Origin: Bacteroidota bacterium
Lineage (GTDB): Bacteria; Bacteroidota; Bacteroidia; Flavobacteriales; Flavobacteriaceae
Direction of reading: 5' to 3'
Length of the DNA stretch: 64,000 bases
NCBI GenBank assembly: GCA_024279425.1
Contig: JAJRRO010000106.1
Location: 1 to 64,000 of the forward strand
A program made the position numbers and the translations under genes. Below the pieces are notes generated by a model that was not told the origin of the DNA, did not search any database, and saw only the letters and a list, made by a program, of their open reading frames with translations. Shown one piece after another: positions 26,731-35,483 of this stretch; within the stretch, counting starts at the first letter, position 1, and each line of letters opens with the position of its first letter.

Positions 26731-27966
26731 ATGAAATACCTTTTTCTTTCCCCTAGGAAAGTCCATTTTGCTCTTTTCTTAATGTTTTCTACCACTTTGT
26801 TTTCCCAAAATGACCTATTGAAGTTTTATATTGATTGTAGGTGCGATAAAAATTTTGTACGACAGGAGATTTCTTATGTTGATCATGTAAGGGATCAGGC
26901 ACAGGCCAATGTGCAACTATTTATATATGATATAACCAATGGTATGGGAGGGCGGTCGTATACACTTGACTTTAAAGGTGTTGGAAATTTGGGGTCAATT
27001 ACCAAGGAGTTGACCTATGATACTTCCGCCAACATGACGTCGGATGTGGTTAGAAAAGGTTTGGTCAAAAAAATAGCAGCAGGATTATTGCCTTATCTAT
27101 TAGAATCTGGTATGGGAGATCGTATTACATATTCTGTTTCTACAGAGGAAACTCTAGATAAGAAAAATGAGGATGATGACCCTTGGAATAGCTGGATTTT
27201 TGAGATCAATGGGCAGACCAACTTACATAAGGAATCCAGTAGAAGATCATTTGACTATGTGATTGGTTTTGAAACAGATAGGATTACTGAGAAATGGCGT
27301 ATCCGGACTGATCTACAAGTTAATCAAGCCAATAGCCGATTTATCAGGGATGATGAAGAATTTACGAGTAGAAGAGAAAGATACTTTGGATATGGTAGTA
27401 TTGTTCGTAGCCTTTCGGACCATTGGTCTGCCGGTATTTTTGGGGGAGCAAGTTATGACACCTATACAAATTTGGATTTATCCATGAACATTACCCCAGC
27501 TATAGAATACAATATATTTCCATATCGAGAGGTGCTCAAACGCGAAATAGTTTTTGCCTATAAAATTGGGTTTGCTTATAATGATTATATAGAAACTACA
27601 ATTTTTGGAGAAGACATGGAATCGCGCTTTCAACATTCCATGGATGTGCAGGTACGTTTCAGACAGCCATGGGGAAGCGTTTATTCTAGAATACGGGCTT
27701 CCAGTTTTTTGGAGGATTTTACAAAAAACAGGTTTCAGTTTTATAGTTCACTATCCGTTAGATTGATTAAAGGCTTATCAGCCCGCCTTACTTCCAATTT
27801 TGAGCTGATCAGGGATCAGGTCAATCTTCCTGCCGGATCGGCATCCTTGGAAGATGTACTACTGCAACAAAAACAAATTGCTACAGATTTTCAATTGCGA
27901 ACGGGTGTAGGGTTAAGCTATACTTTTGGTTCAGCATTCAACAATATCATCAATACGCGGTTGTAA
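26731..27966 (+). CDS. Predicted outer-membrane beta-barrel protein of unknown family
   Basis: The ATG at 26731 is chosen because a signal peptide follows (KVHFALFLMFSTTLFSQ). The 411-residue protein begins, after cleavage, with NDLLKFYIDCRCDKNFVRQE, containing a CxC pair, then a domain resembling a protein that handles short beta-strand inputs (residues 25-150). Residues about 170-411 show alternating amphipathic strands (VIGFETDRITEKWRIRTDLQ ... RLTSNFELIRDQVNLP ... TGVGLSYTFGSAFN), a porin-like pattern. I do not recognise a named family. Probably a cell-envelope protein. Confidence 0.68.
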   Translation: MKYLFLSPRKVHFALFLMFSTTLFSQNDLLKFYIDCRCDKNFVRQEISYVDHVRDQAQANVQLFIYDITNGMGGRSYTLDFKGVGNLGSITKELTYDTSANMTSDVVRKGLVKKIAAGLLPYLLESGMGDRITYSVSTEETLDKKNEDDDPWNSWIFEINGQTNLHKESSRRSFDYVIGFETDRITEKWRIRTDLQVNQANSRFIRDDEEFTSRRERYFGYGSIVRSLSDHWSAGIFGGASYDTYTNLDLSMNITPAIEYNIFPYREVLKREIVFAYKIGFAYNDYIETTIFGEDMESRFQHSMDVQVRFRQPWGSVYSRIRASSFLEDFTKNRFQFYSSLSVRLIKGLSARLTSNFELIRDQVNLPAGSASLEDVLLQQKQIATDFQLRTGVGLSYTFGSAFNNIINTRL

Positions 27967-27990
27967 TTAGCCTTTTCTATCTTTGATATT

Positions 27991-28150
27991 GAACTCGTTT
28001 AAACTTTTTGGATTATAGTGAAAATTAGGTCCTTTGTGCCCGATTGAAAACTTTTTTAAGTTGCATAGCAGGGCTACGGAAGGAAAAAAAGACAAAAAGC
28101 GGGTGCAAAAGAGAAATTATTTAGCCAATTTAAAAAGTTTAAACGAGTTC
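27991..28150. repeat. 160-bp MITE-like element with perfect 19-bp terminal inverted repeats
   Basis: GAACTCGTTTAAACTTTTT at 27991-28009 is the exact reverse complement of 28132-28150. The two arms enclose 122 bp without an ORF. The trinucleotide ATT flanks both sides (27988-27990 and 28151-28153), which could be a target duplication. The element has no transposase, as expected for a miniature inverted-repeat element mobilised in trans. Confidence 0.6.
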
Positions 28151-28172
28151 ATTAGATAAATATATCAAGAAG

Positions 28173-28280
28173 ATGAAAACACAACTTTTACCTAGTACAA
28201 GTATTAATCATGGCAGTTGGAAAAACACCTTTGAAGAACCAGAAATGTTGCCATGGTTATTTTCCCATATGCTTGAATAA
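28173..28280 (+). pseudogene. Remnant of an alpha/beta hydrolase (dienelactone hydrolase/peptidase-like) C-terminus
   Basis: A 35-codon frame beginning MKTQLLPSTSINHGSWKNTF and ending LPWLFSHMLE. The stretch HGSWKNTFEEPEMLPWLFSH resembles the region of the catalytic histidine and the last helix of predicted peptidases/dienelactone hydrolase-like enzymes (GHxSW...EPELLPWLFS). The rest of the enzyme, about 230 residues, is not present upstream, where the 160-bp repeat element lies. It is therefore a gene scar rather than a functional small gene, though translation cannot be excluded. Confidence 0.5.
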
Positions 28281-28341
28281 AAAGTTGTATTCATTTCATC
28301 AGACCTTTCTATATCCTATATTTGTTCAAACAAAATGAGGT

Positions 28342-29118
28342 ATGGAATTAAAGCTTACAAGGCCAATCTGTTTTTTTGATCTTGAGACGACCGGAACCAA
28401 TGTGGCCAAAGACAGAATCGTCGAGATTTCCATTCTAAAAATATACCCCAACGGAAATAAGGAAAGCAAGACATGGTTGGTGAATCCCGAAATGCAAATT
28501 CCAGATGAGGTCATTGCCATTCACGGGATATCTAACGAAAAGGTGGCCAATGAACCTACTTTCAAGGAGCTTTCCAAAGAAGTGTATGCCATAATCAAGA
28601 ATAGTGATTTGGGAGGATTCAATTCAGATCGTTTCGATATTCCATTACTTGCCGAGGAAATGTTGCGATCCGATATTGATTTTGATATGAAAAATACGGT
28701 TTCAGTCGATGTGCAGACCATTTTCCATAAAATGGAAAAAAGAACCCTGGAAGCAGCTTATAAATTCTATTGCGACAGAGACCTTACCGATGCGCATAGT
28801 GCCGAGGCTGACGCCAATGCCACCTATGAGGTTCTACTTTCCCAGCTAGACCGTTATCCAGAGTTGGAAAATAACATTAAAAAGCTCTCTGAGTTTTCCA
28901 GAAGAAAACAATCTGTGGATTTTGCGGGCTTCATTGCATTGGACGAGGATAAAGAAGAAATATTTGCTTTTGGAAAGCATAAAGGGAAGAAGGTACTTGA
29001 TGTTCTGGATAAGGAGCCCGGCTATTTTGGGTGGATATTGAATGCAGATTTCCCGTTGTATACAAAAAAAGTGCTGACTCAGATAAAATTGAGCAAGTTG
29101 AACAATAAGTTGGGATAA
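28342..29118 (+). CDS. DnaQ-like DEDDh 3'-5' exonuclease with C-terminal FGKHKGK domain
   Basis: A 258-residue protein. The exonuclease core (residues 8-170) has Exo I FFDLETTGTN (D13, E15), Exo II GGFNSDRFDIPLLAEEM, and Exo III DAHSAEADANATYEVL (His and Asp), i.e. the DEDDh type. The last 60 residues (AFGKHKGKKVLDVLDKEPGY) are a short domain common after such exonucleases and related to DUF3820. It degrades 3' ends of DNA or RNA; the exact repair role is unknown. A promoter or terminator was not clear. Confidence 0.9.
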   Translation: MELKLTRPICFFDLETTGTNVAKDRIVEISILKIYPNGNKESKTWLVNPEMQIPDEVIAIHGISNEKVANEPTFKELSKEVYAIIKNSDLGGFNSDRFDIPLLAEEMLRSDIDFDMKNTVSVDVQTIFHKMEKRTLEAAYKFYCDRDLTDAHSAEADANATYEVLLSQLDRYPELENNIKKLSEFSRRKQSVDFAGFIALDEDKEEIFAFGKHKGKKVLDVLDKEPGYFGWILNADFPLYTKKVLTQIKLSKLNNKLG

Positions 29119-29252
29119 ATATGCATCTGGTTGTATTGACAAAAAACAATAAGGTTTTCTCACTAAATAGTATGGTTTGGAAATCAAATATTTTTGAAAA
29201 CTTAACCTTAAAAGTCTTGCGACTGAGCTAGTTATTGAAAGAATCAATTGCC

Positions 29253-29864
29253 ATGAAGATAATTTGTATAGGCAGAAATTACACAGAACATATTAAGGAG
29301 CTAGCCAATGAACGTCCGGAAGAGCCGGTTGTGTTTATAAAGCCAGATTCAGCTGTTTTACCCAAAGAACAGGATTTTTACATCCCCGAATTTACCAAAG
29401 ATGTGCACCATGAAGTCGAGGTGTTGGTCAAGATATGCAAGGTAGGTAAACATATAAATGAACGTTTTGCTCATAAATATTACGACGAGATTAGTCTGGG
29501 ACTTGACTTTACGGCACGGGACCTTCAATCAAAACTGAAGGAAAAGGGCTTGCCGTGGGAAAAAGCGAAAGGTTTTGATGGTGCAGCTGTTATTGGAAAA
29601 TGGCTCCCAAAATCGTATTTTAAAAATTTGAACGATTTAAACTTCTCCTTGCTCAAGAATAATGAAATTGTCCAAAACGGAAATACAGGCCTGATGCTGT
29701 GGAAAATAGATGAGTTGATTACCTATGTCTCCAAATTTTTCACTTTAAAAAAAGGAGATATAATTTTTACAGGAACTCCTGCGGGTGTTGGTCAAATAAC
29801 AACAAATGACTATCTTTCAGGCAGATTGGAAGGACAGGAACTTTTCGCTTTAAACATTAAATAA
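29253..29864 (+). CDS. Fumarylacetoacetate hydrolase family protein
   Basis: The ATG at 29253 (MKIICIGRNYTEHIKEL) is preferred over a TTG 18 bases upstream. The 203-residue protein has the single FAH fold: metal-binding acidic residues in HHEVEVLVKICKVG and GLDFTARDLQSKLKEKGLPW, and the end motif TGTPAGVG. Short FAH proteins include acylpyruvate hydrolases and oxaloacetate decarboxylase-like enzymes; substrate unknown. The stop overlaps the next gene start (TAATG), indicating an operon with the Hpt protein and cinA. Confidence 0.88.
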   Translation: MKIICIGRNYTEHIKELANERPEEPVVFIKPDSAVLPKEQDFYIPEFTKDVHHEVEVLVKICKVGKHINERFAHKYYDEISLGLDFTARDLQSKLKEKGLPWEKAKGFDGAAVIGKWLPKSYFKNLNDLNFSLLKNNEIVQNGNTGLMLWKIDELITYVSKFFTLKKGDIIFTGTPAGVGQITTNDYLSGRLEGQELFALNIK

Positions 29865-30202
29865 TGATATACAACCTTGATAAAATAAATGAGATGGCCG
29901 ATGGGGATGAAGACTTCATAAACTCCGTGATATCGGTTTTTTTAGAAGAAGTACCCTTAGACCTCGAAGGACTGGAAAATGCTTTGGAACAGCAAAACTA
30001 TGAACAAGTATATCAGTTGGCACATAAAATAAAGCCTAATGTTGATCTATTGGGCATGGAACAAACTAGGGCTACAGCACTTCAAATTGAGACATTGGGC
30101 AAAAGTGCGGCTAATATGGGCGAGATAAAGGAGATTTTCCCGATACTAAAAAAGGATATACAGCAGGTGGTATCTGAACTCAAAAAGGACTTTGGTTTAT
30201 AA
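29864..30202 (+). CDS. Histidine phosphotransfer (Hpt) domain protein
   Basis: A 112-residue four-helix-bundle phosphotransfer protein. The phosphorylated histidine is H54 in [15 protein letters not shown]. It has no kinase or receiver domain and no cognate sensor nearby, so its relay partners are elsewhere in the genome. It overlaps the FAH gene by one base upstream and cinA by one base downstream (TAATG at 30200-30204), so all three are translationally coupled. Confidence 0.87.
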   Translation: MIYNLDKINEMADGDEDFINSVISVFLEEVPLDLEGLENALEQQNYEQVYQLAHKIKPNVDLLGMEQTRATALQIETLGKSAANMGEIKEIFPILKKDIQQVVSELKKDFGL

Positions 30203-31023
30203 TGTATGCAGAAATCATTACCATTGGCGATGAAATTCTCATTGGTCAGATAGTTGATACCAATTCTGCATTTATTGCCAAGGAACTTAATAAAATTGGT
30301 ATTTCCGTCTATCAGATAACATCTGTCCAAGATGAAAGGGTTCATATTCTCAAGGCACTTGAAGAAGCTGGTTCCAGAGCCCAAATTGTTATTGTTACAG
30401 GAGGTTTGGGGCCTACCAAGGACGATATTACCAAGCATACCCTTTGTGAATTTTTTGATGATGAACTGATCAACAATGAATTGGTACTTCGACATATTGA
30501 AGAATTGTTCGCCAATTATTTTTCCACACCTATTTCTGAGATCAATAGACAACAGGCCATGGTGCCATCCAAAGCCATAGTACTGCATAACGCAAATGGT
30601 ACTGCTCCCGGCATGTGGATGCAAAAAGATGAGGTTTCCTTCGTGTCACTTCCAGGTGTCCCATTCGAAATGAAAGGTTTAATAGTACATGAAGTTATTC
30701 CCAAGATTATCGAAAAGTATGATAGGCCACATATAATTCATAAGACTTTGGTAACCTACGGCCTCGGAGAAAGTGCCATTGCCGAAAAAATAGAGGATTG
30801 GGAAAACAAACTTCCTACATTTATAAAATTAGCCTATTTGCCAAATCTAGGTAAAGTCAGACTTAGACTTACTGCCAAAGGCCCTGATAGAAAGGTATTG
30901 GCCGATACTGTTGAAGAAGAACTAAAAAAACTACCTTCCTTGATCGGGGACTTTATGTATGGCCTGGAAGATGAGGAGACGCTCGAAGAGTTGGTAGCAA
31001 AATTGTTTACAGCAAAAAAATGA
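30202..31023 (+). CDS. cinA: CinA N-terminal (MoCF-biosynthesis-like) part, reading frame ends at A7-TGA
   Basis: 273 codons covering the competence-damage-associated protein CinA N-terminal half: the MoaB/MogA-like domain ([42 protein letters not shown]) and the middle domain. The frame ends with AKLFTAKK and TGA after a run of seven A (31014-31020). CinA is normally one protein of about 415 residues, and the missing C-terminal domain lies directly downstream in the -1 frame. A -1 ribosomal shift, or one extra A by transcriptional slippage, would restore full-length CinA. Confidence 0.85.
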   Translation: MYAEIITIGDEILIGQIVDTNSAFIAKELNKIGISVYQITSVQDERVHILKALEEAGSRAQIVIVTGGLGPTKDDITKHTLCEFFDDELINNELVLRHIEELFANYFSTPISEINRQQAMVPSKAIVLHNANGTAPGMWMQKDEVSFVSLPGVPFEMKGLIVHEVIPKIIEKYDRPHIIHKTLVTYGLGESAIAEKIEDWENKLPTFIKLAYLPNLGKVRLRLTAKGPDRKVLADTVEEELKKLPSLIGDFMYGLEDEETLEELVAKLFTAKK

Positions 31024-31448
31024 CATTGGCAACAGCAGAGAGCTGTACCGGTGGCAAAATCGCCCAAAAAATAACGGCATTCTCAGGGGCTTCCAAGTAC
31101 TATAAAGGGAGTGTGGTTAGTTATTCAACCGAGATTAAGATTGATGTACTCAATGTTCCTAGAGCGCTTATAGACGAGCATTCGGTAGTAAGTGCAGAAG
31201 TTGCAAAGGCAATGGCGAAAAATGTAAAAAGCTTATTAAAAACAGATTTTGCAATTGCCACTACGGGTAACGCAGGACCCACCAAAGGGGACTCCGATGC
31301 CGAAATAGGAACGGTGTATATCGCCATTGCAACTCCAAATAGTGTTTTTGTAGATAAATTCATGATGGGAAATCACAGGACCAGAATAGTTCAAAAGGCT
31401 GTAAATAAGGCATTTGAGCTTATTCAAAAAGAAATTTCAAAAATCTGA
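31020..31448 (+). CDS. CinA C-terminal domain (nicotinamide-nucleotide amidase) in -1 frame
   Basis: 142 codons beginning [20 protein letters not shown], the canonical start of the CinA C-terminal domain, with catalytic serine in ESCTGG and [20 protein letters not shown]. This domain alone (as in PncC) deamidates nicotinamide mononucleotide. The ATG overlaps the TGA of the preceding frame by ATGA, so translation may restart here by termination-reinitiation, or the two parts may be joined by frameshifting at the A7 run. Standalone PncC proteins exist, so a split enzyme could work. Confidence 0.85.
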   Translation: MTLATAESCTGGKIAQKITAFSGASKYYKGSVVSYSTEIKIDVLNVPRALIDEHSVVSAEVAKAMAKNVKSLLKTDFAIATTGNAGPTKGDSDAEIGTVYIAIATPNSVFVDKFMMGNHRTRIVQKAVNKAFELIQKEISKI

Positions 31449-31456
31449 AGTAGAAT

Positions 31457-31488
31457 TTTGTCCGTCCCACAAAAATGATATAAATTTG
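31457..31488 (+). promoter_or_regulatory. Canonical Bacteroidetes promoter for rpmB operon
   Basis: TTTG at 31457-31460, a 20-base spacer, and TAAATTTG at 31481-31488 match the -33 TTTG / -7 TAnnTTTG consensus exactly. The rpmB ATG lies 30 bases downstream. Confidence 0.75.
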
Positions 31489-31518
31489 CAGCCTGTTTAA
31501 AATGAAAAATTAGGCGCA

Positions 31519-31755
31519 ATGTCAAAAGTCTGTGAAATTACGGGAAAGAGAGCGATGTTCGGAAACAACGTATCATTTTCTATCAATAAAACAAGGAGAA
31601 GGTTCAACGTAAATCTTTCTAAAAAGCGCTTTTATATTCCTGAGGAAGATCGTTGGGTAACGCTTAAAGTATCTGCGAAGGCGTTGAAGATCATTAACAA
31701 AAAAGGTATTTCAGCTGTTTTAAAAGAGGCTAAAGCACAAGGGTTGGTCAAATAA
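31519..31755 (+). CDS. rpmB: 50S ribosomal protein L28
   Basis: A 78-residue basic protein with the L28 start MSKVCEITGKRAMFGNNVSF followed by the conserved RRRFNVNLSKKRFY. It is a component of the large ribosomal subunit. It starts the compact cluster rpmB-rpmG-DUF4295, which is a conserved Bacteroidota arrangement. A good promoter precedes it. Confidence 0.96.
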   Translation: MSKVCEITGKRAMFGNNVSFSINKTRRRFNVNLSKKRFYIPEEDRWVTLKVSAKALKIINKKGISAVLKEAKAQGLVK

Positions 31756-31774
31756 TCCTAAAAAATAGATTACA

Positions 31775-31957
31775 ATGGCAAAAAGAGGGAACAGGGTCCA
31801 GGTTATTTTGGAATGTACAGAGCATAAAGAATCTGGACAACCAGGAACTTCCAGGTATATCACCACAAAAAATAAAAAGAACACTCCGGAAAGGATGGAG
31901 ATAAAGAAATTTAACCCTATCCTTAAGAGAATGACAGTTCATAAAGAAATTAAGTAA
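31775..31957 (+). CDS. rpmG: 50S ribosomal protein L33
   Basis: A 60-residue protein starting [20 protein letters not shown] and containing the L33 core [21 protein letters not shown] (ending [11 protein letters not shown]). It lacks the two CxxC zinc pairs of zinc-binding L33 forms, having a single cysteine, i.e. it is the zinc-independent type. It sits 19 bp after rpmB. Confidence 0.95.
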   Translation: MAKRGNRVQVILECTEHKESGQPGTSRYITTKNKKNTPERMEIKKFNPILKRMTVHKEIK

Positions 31958-32041
31958 CTAGACATTTTCGCAAAGAGGAAATGTCTAATATTCAAATAAG
32001 ACATTTTACTCTCGTGAAGTTGTTAAACAACCCATTAAGTC

Positions 32042-32191
32042 ATGGCAAAGAAGACGGTAGCAAGTTTACAAACAAGTTCAAAAAGATTAACCAAGGCAAT
32101 TAAAATGGTAAAGTCGCCTAAAAGTGGTGCTTATACATTTCAAGAGTCTGTAATGACACCTGAAGCTGTTAACGCTTGGTTGGCGAAGTAA
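32042..32191 (+). CDS. DUF4295 small protein of the L28/L33 operon
   Basis: A 49-residue, lysine-rich protein (MAKKTVASLQTSSKRLTKAI ... MTPEAVNAWLAK). DUF4295 proteins occur in Bacteroidota directly after rpmG, with the lysine-rich head and the AVNAWL tail seen here; a ribosome-associated role is presumed from this context only. It is followed by a strong terminator and then ftsY. Confidence 0.9.
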   Translation: MAKKTVASLQTSSKRLTKAIKMVKSPKSGAYTFQESVMTPEAVNAWLAK

Positions 32192-32216
32192 GTTATAATT
32201 GATCAAATCAATTTTT

Positions 32217-32248
32217 AAAAGCTCCTTTTGAAAGAAAGGAGCTTTTTT
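32217..32248 (+). terminator. Terminator after the ribosomal cluster
   Basis: GCTCCTTT / AAAGGAGC (8 bp, extended by A-T pairs) with a 6-base loop and a TTTTTT tail. It ends the rpmB-rpmG-DUF4295 transcript before ftsY. Confidence 0.85.
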
Positions 32249-32283
32249 ATTTTCATATCTTTGATGAAAGTTTTTCAGGTAGT

Positions 32284-33246
32284 ATGAGTTTATTTAAAAA
32301 TATATTTTCCTCTCAAAAAAAGGAGACCTTGGACAAGGGGCTCGAGAAGACAAAAACCACCTTTTTTTCCAAGTTAAGCAAGGCCGTGGTAGGCAAATCC
32401 AAAGTCGATGATGATGTATTGGATAATCTGGAAGAGGTTTTGGTATCGTCTGATGTTGGGGTAGATACAACCTTAAGGATTATTGATCGCATTGAGGCCA
32501 GGGTTTCAAAAGACAAGTATATGGGCATTGATGAGCTCAACACCATTTTGCGTGAAGAAATCGCCAGCTTACTTTCTGAAACGCATGTTGGCGAAGAAAC
32601 CGAATATACCATTCCCAAGGATAACAAGCCCTATGTTATGATGGTTGTTGGCGTGAATGGGGTAGGTAAGACAACAACAATCGGTAAATTGGCCTATCAA
32701 TTTAAAAAACAAGGACTTAAAGTGGTTTTAGGAGCGGCAGATACCTTTAGGGCGGCCGCTATAGATCAATTACAGGTTTGGGCAGATAGGGTAGATGTGC
32801 CCATGATAAAACAGAAGATGGGGAGTGATCCCGCTTCGGTGGCTTTTGATACCTTGACTTCGGCCGTGACACAAGGTGCAGATGTTGTGATTATAGATAC
32901 TGCGGGCAGATTGCATAACAAAGTGAATTTAATGAATGAATTGACCAAAGTAAAGCGGGTAATGCAAAAAGTGGTAGATGATACTCCCCATGAAGTTTTA
33001 CTGGTTTTGGATGGTTCAACAGGACAAAATGCCTTTGAGCAAGCAAAGCAATTCACCAAGGCTACCGAAGTTACTTCATTGGCAGTCACAAAATTGGATG
33101 GCACCGCAAAAGGTGGGGTAGTGATCGGGATATCCGATCAATTTCAAATTCCGGTGAAATATATTGGGGTAGGAGAGGGTATTGAAGATTTGCAAGTGTT
33201 CAATAAATATGAATTTGTGGATTCATTTTTTAATACTGAAAATTGA
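32284..33246 (+). CDS. ftsY: Signal recognition particle receptor FtsY
   Basis: A 320-residue SRP GTPase that docks ribosome-nascent-chain-SRP complexes at the inner membrane. N domain residues 1-110, then the G domain with G1 MMVVGVNGVGKTTTIGKLA, DTFRAAAIDQL, G3 DTAGRLHNKVNLMNE, and G4 TKLDGTAKGG. The short N-terminus lacks the long acidic A domain of E. coli, as in other Bacteroidota. Its stop overlaps the start of the decayed DUF2911 gene by 4 bases. Confidence 0.96.
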   Translation: MSLFKNIFSSQKKETLDKGLEKTKTTFFSKLSKAVVGKSKVDDDVLDNLEEVLVSSDVGVDTTLRIIDRIEARVSKDKYMGIDELNTILREEIASLLSETHVGEETEYTIPKDNKPYVMMVVGVNGVGKTTTIGKLAYQFKKQGLKVVLGAADTFRAAAIDQLQVWADRVDVPMIKQKMGSDPASVAFDTLTSAVTQGADVVIIDTAGRLHNKVNLMNELTKVKRVMQKVVDDTPHEVLLVLDGSTGQNAFEQAKQFTKATEVTSLAVTKLDGTAKGGVVIGISDQFQIPVKYIGVGEGIEDLQVFNKYEFVDSFFNTEN

Positions 33247-34101
33247 AAAAGATAGCTTTTATCGGCTGCTTTTTGATAATGGCAATGCTAAAGGCACAAA
33301 TAAAGCACCCCAAAGCAAGTCTCTTTGCAACAATTGTCCAAGAAGTTGGATTAACATCCATACAGGTTGAATACTCAAGGCCAGCCGCTTTGGGTCGCGA
33401 AATTTTCGGCGATTTAGTTCCTTATGGGCGTATTTGGCGTGTTGGCGCCAACGCATCGACAAAGATTACTTTTGATACCGATGTGACCATTTTGGGGAAT
33501 TTACTTCCCAAAGGAACCTATGCGCTTTATGCTTTTCCCGAAGCGGATATTTGAGATGTCGTTTTTCATGACAATACAACGATTTGGGGAGATGGCAGAA
33601 AAGAATACAACCCTAAAGAGGATGCCCTATGCGTTGAGATAACTCCGAAGGAATTAAGATCATTTCAGGAGAATTTCTTGATCACTTTCGATAAAATAAG
33701 TCATAACGCTTTGAGCATGATATGGCGCTGGGAAAATATGGAGATAGAAATGCCGATTGTTGTGGATACGGATAGTGTTATGAAAGCCCAGATTAAGGAA
33801 CAGCTAAAGAATTACCCCACCGCGCAGACCTATTATGAGGCTGCAAGATATTATCAGGAGCAGGGAATAAACTATAAAACTGCTCTGAATTTTCTGAATA
33901 GGGCCATCGAGTTAGAAGGTGACACATACTATTTTCATCGGATAAAACCCTTGGTTGAAGCAGCTTTGATGGATTAAATCTGCTATAAATTCAGTACAAA
34001 AATCGCTTGAATTGGCGGCTGTCCAGGATAAGGATGAGTTTGTCCGTATGAATGAGAAGAACATAATAGCGTGGAAGCGATATCTTGCCATTAAAAAGTA
34101 A
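33243..34101 (+). pseudogene. DUF2911 gene with a nonsense codon and a frameshift
   Basis: The coding trace runs from the signal peptide at 33243 (IAFIGCFLIMAMLKAQIKHP) through YGRIWRVGANASTKITFDT to LYAFPEADI, where a TGA (33552-33554) stands at a position where tryptophan is expected; the same frame then continues DVVFHDNTTIWGDGRKEY and ALCVEITPKELRSFQ. At about 33975 a second lesion (loss of two bases or gain of one) stops this frame, and the C-terminal TPR-like end (KSLELAAVQDKDEFVRMNEK) is found in another frame to the TAA at 34099. DUF2911 proteins are exported, of unknown function. The two lesions argue for a dead gene rather than one sequencing error. Confidence 0.85.
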
Positions 34102-34114
34102 ATTCCATTTAACA

Positions 34115-34144
34115 TTTGTGTTAAGCCACCAAGTTGTATTTTTG
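34115..34144 (+). promoter_or_regulatory. Bacteroidetes promoter for rimO
   Basis: TTTG at 34115-34118 and TATTTTTG at 34137-34144 (exact -7 consensus) are 18 bases apart. The rimO ATG is 38 bases downstream. Confidence 0.6.
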
Positions 34145-34181
34145 CATCCGCCAAATTGTAGATAGGTTTCATTTAAAAGAT

Positions 34182-35483
34182 ATGCGAACAAAGTCACTCA
34201 AAAAAAATAAAATCAACGTGGTAACCTTGGGTTGCTCCAAAAATGTGTATGATTCTGAGGTGCTCATGGGGCAGCTGCGTGCCAATGACAAGGATGTCGT
34301 ACATGAAGAGGAAGGCAATGTTGTGGTAATCAATACCTGTGGATTTATCGCCAATGCCAAGGAAGAAAGTATAAATACTATTTTGGGTTACGTCGAAAAA
34401 AAGGAAGCTGGTCAGGTAGACAAGGTTTTTGTTACCGGTTGTTTGAGTGAACGTTACAAACCAGATTTACAAAAGGAAATCCCAAATGTGGATGAATATT
34501 TTGGGACCAGTGAACTCCCCAATTTATTAAAGGCACTTGGTGCGGATTATAAACATGAGCTAATCGGGGAGCGATTGACCACTACGCCAAAGAACTATGC
34601 TTATCTTAAGATTGCAGAAGGCTGTGATAGACCATGCTCTTTCTGCGCTATTCCGTTGATGCGCGGTAAGCACAAGAGTAAACCCATCGAGGAGTTGGTG
34701 ACCGAAGCAGAAAAATTGGCGGCCAAAGGGGTAAAGGAACTCATACTTATAGCCCAAGACCTTACCTATTATGGCTTGGACTTATATAAAAGGAGGAACT
34801 TGGCCGAATTACTTCAGGAACTTGTAAAAATTGAGGGTATTGATTGGATTCGTCTACATTACGCCTTTCCGACGGGTTTTCCTTTGGATGTGTTGGCCGT
34901 AATGAGGAACGAACCTAAAATTTGTAACTATCTTGATATTCCCTTGCAACACATTTCAGATGATATATTGAAAAGTATGCGCCGCGGCACAACCCAGGAG
35001 AAAACCACAAAGCTTATTGAGGAATTTAGAATTGCTGTGCCCAACATGGCCATTCGTACTACCCTAATCGTTGGTTATCCTGGAGAAACAGAGGAGAATT
35101 TTCAAATCCTGAAAAGATGGGTGAAAGATATGCGTTTTGAACGCTTGGGATGCTTCACCTATAGCCATGAGGAAAACACCTATGCCTATAATCTAGTAAA
35201 CGACGTTCCTGAAGATATCAAACAAGAACGCGCCAACGAAATCATGGAACTTCAATCTCAAATTTCATGGGAGCTGAATCAAGAAAAAATCGATAAGACA
35301 TTTAGATGTATTATAGATCGAAAAGAAGGTAATTATTTTGTGGGTCGAACAGAATTTGATTCGCCTGATGTGGACAATGAGGTGCTTATCGATGCAACAA
35401 AATTCTATCTAAAACAAGGAGAATTCGTCAATATTAAAATTGTTGAAGCTGCAGATTTTGATCTGTATGGGGAACCCGCATAA
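34182..35483 (+). CDS. rimO: Ribosomal protein S12 methylthiotransferase RimO
   Basis: A 433-residue radical SAM enzyme that adds a methylthio group to the aspartate of ribosomal protein S12. The ATG at 34182 precedes a lysine-rich start and the MTTase N-domain (VVTLGCSKNVYDSEVLMGQL, with cysteines for the auxiliary cluster at GCSK, NTCGF and TGCLSER). The radical SAM cluster motif is CDRPCSFC in GCDRPCSFCAIPLMRG. A C-terminal TRAM domain starts at about residue 370. Lengths and motifs are normal. Confidence 0.95.
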   Translation: MRTKSLKKNKINVVTLGCSKNVYDSEVLMGQLRANDKDVVHEEEGNVVVINTCGFIANAKEESINTILGYVEKKEAGQVDKVFVTGCLSERYKPDLQKEIPNVDEYFGTSELPNLLKALGADYKHELIGERLTTTPKNYAYLKIAEGCDRPCSFCAIPLMRGKHKSKPIEELVTEAEKLAAKGVKELILIAQDLTYYGLDLYKRRNLAELLQELVKIEGIDWIRLHYAFPTGFPLDVLAVMRNEPKICNYLDIPLQHISDDILKSMRRGTTQEKTTKLIEEFRIAVPNMAIRTTLIVGYPGETEENFQILKRWVKDMRFERLGCFTYSHEENTYAYNLVNDVPEDIKQERANEIMELQSQISWELNQEKIDKTFRCIIDRKEGNYFVGRTEFDSPDVDNEVLIDATKFYLKQGEFVNIKIVEAADFDLYGEPA

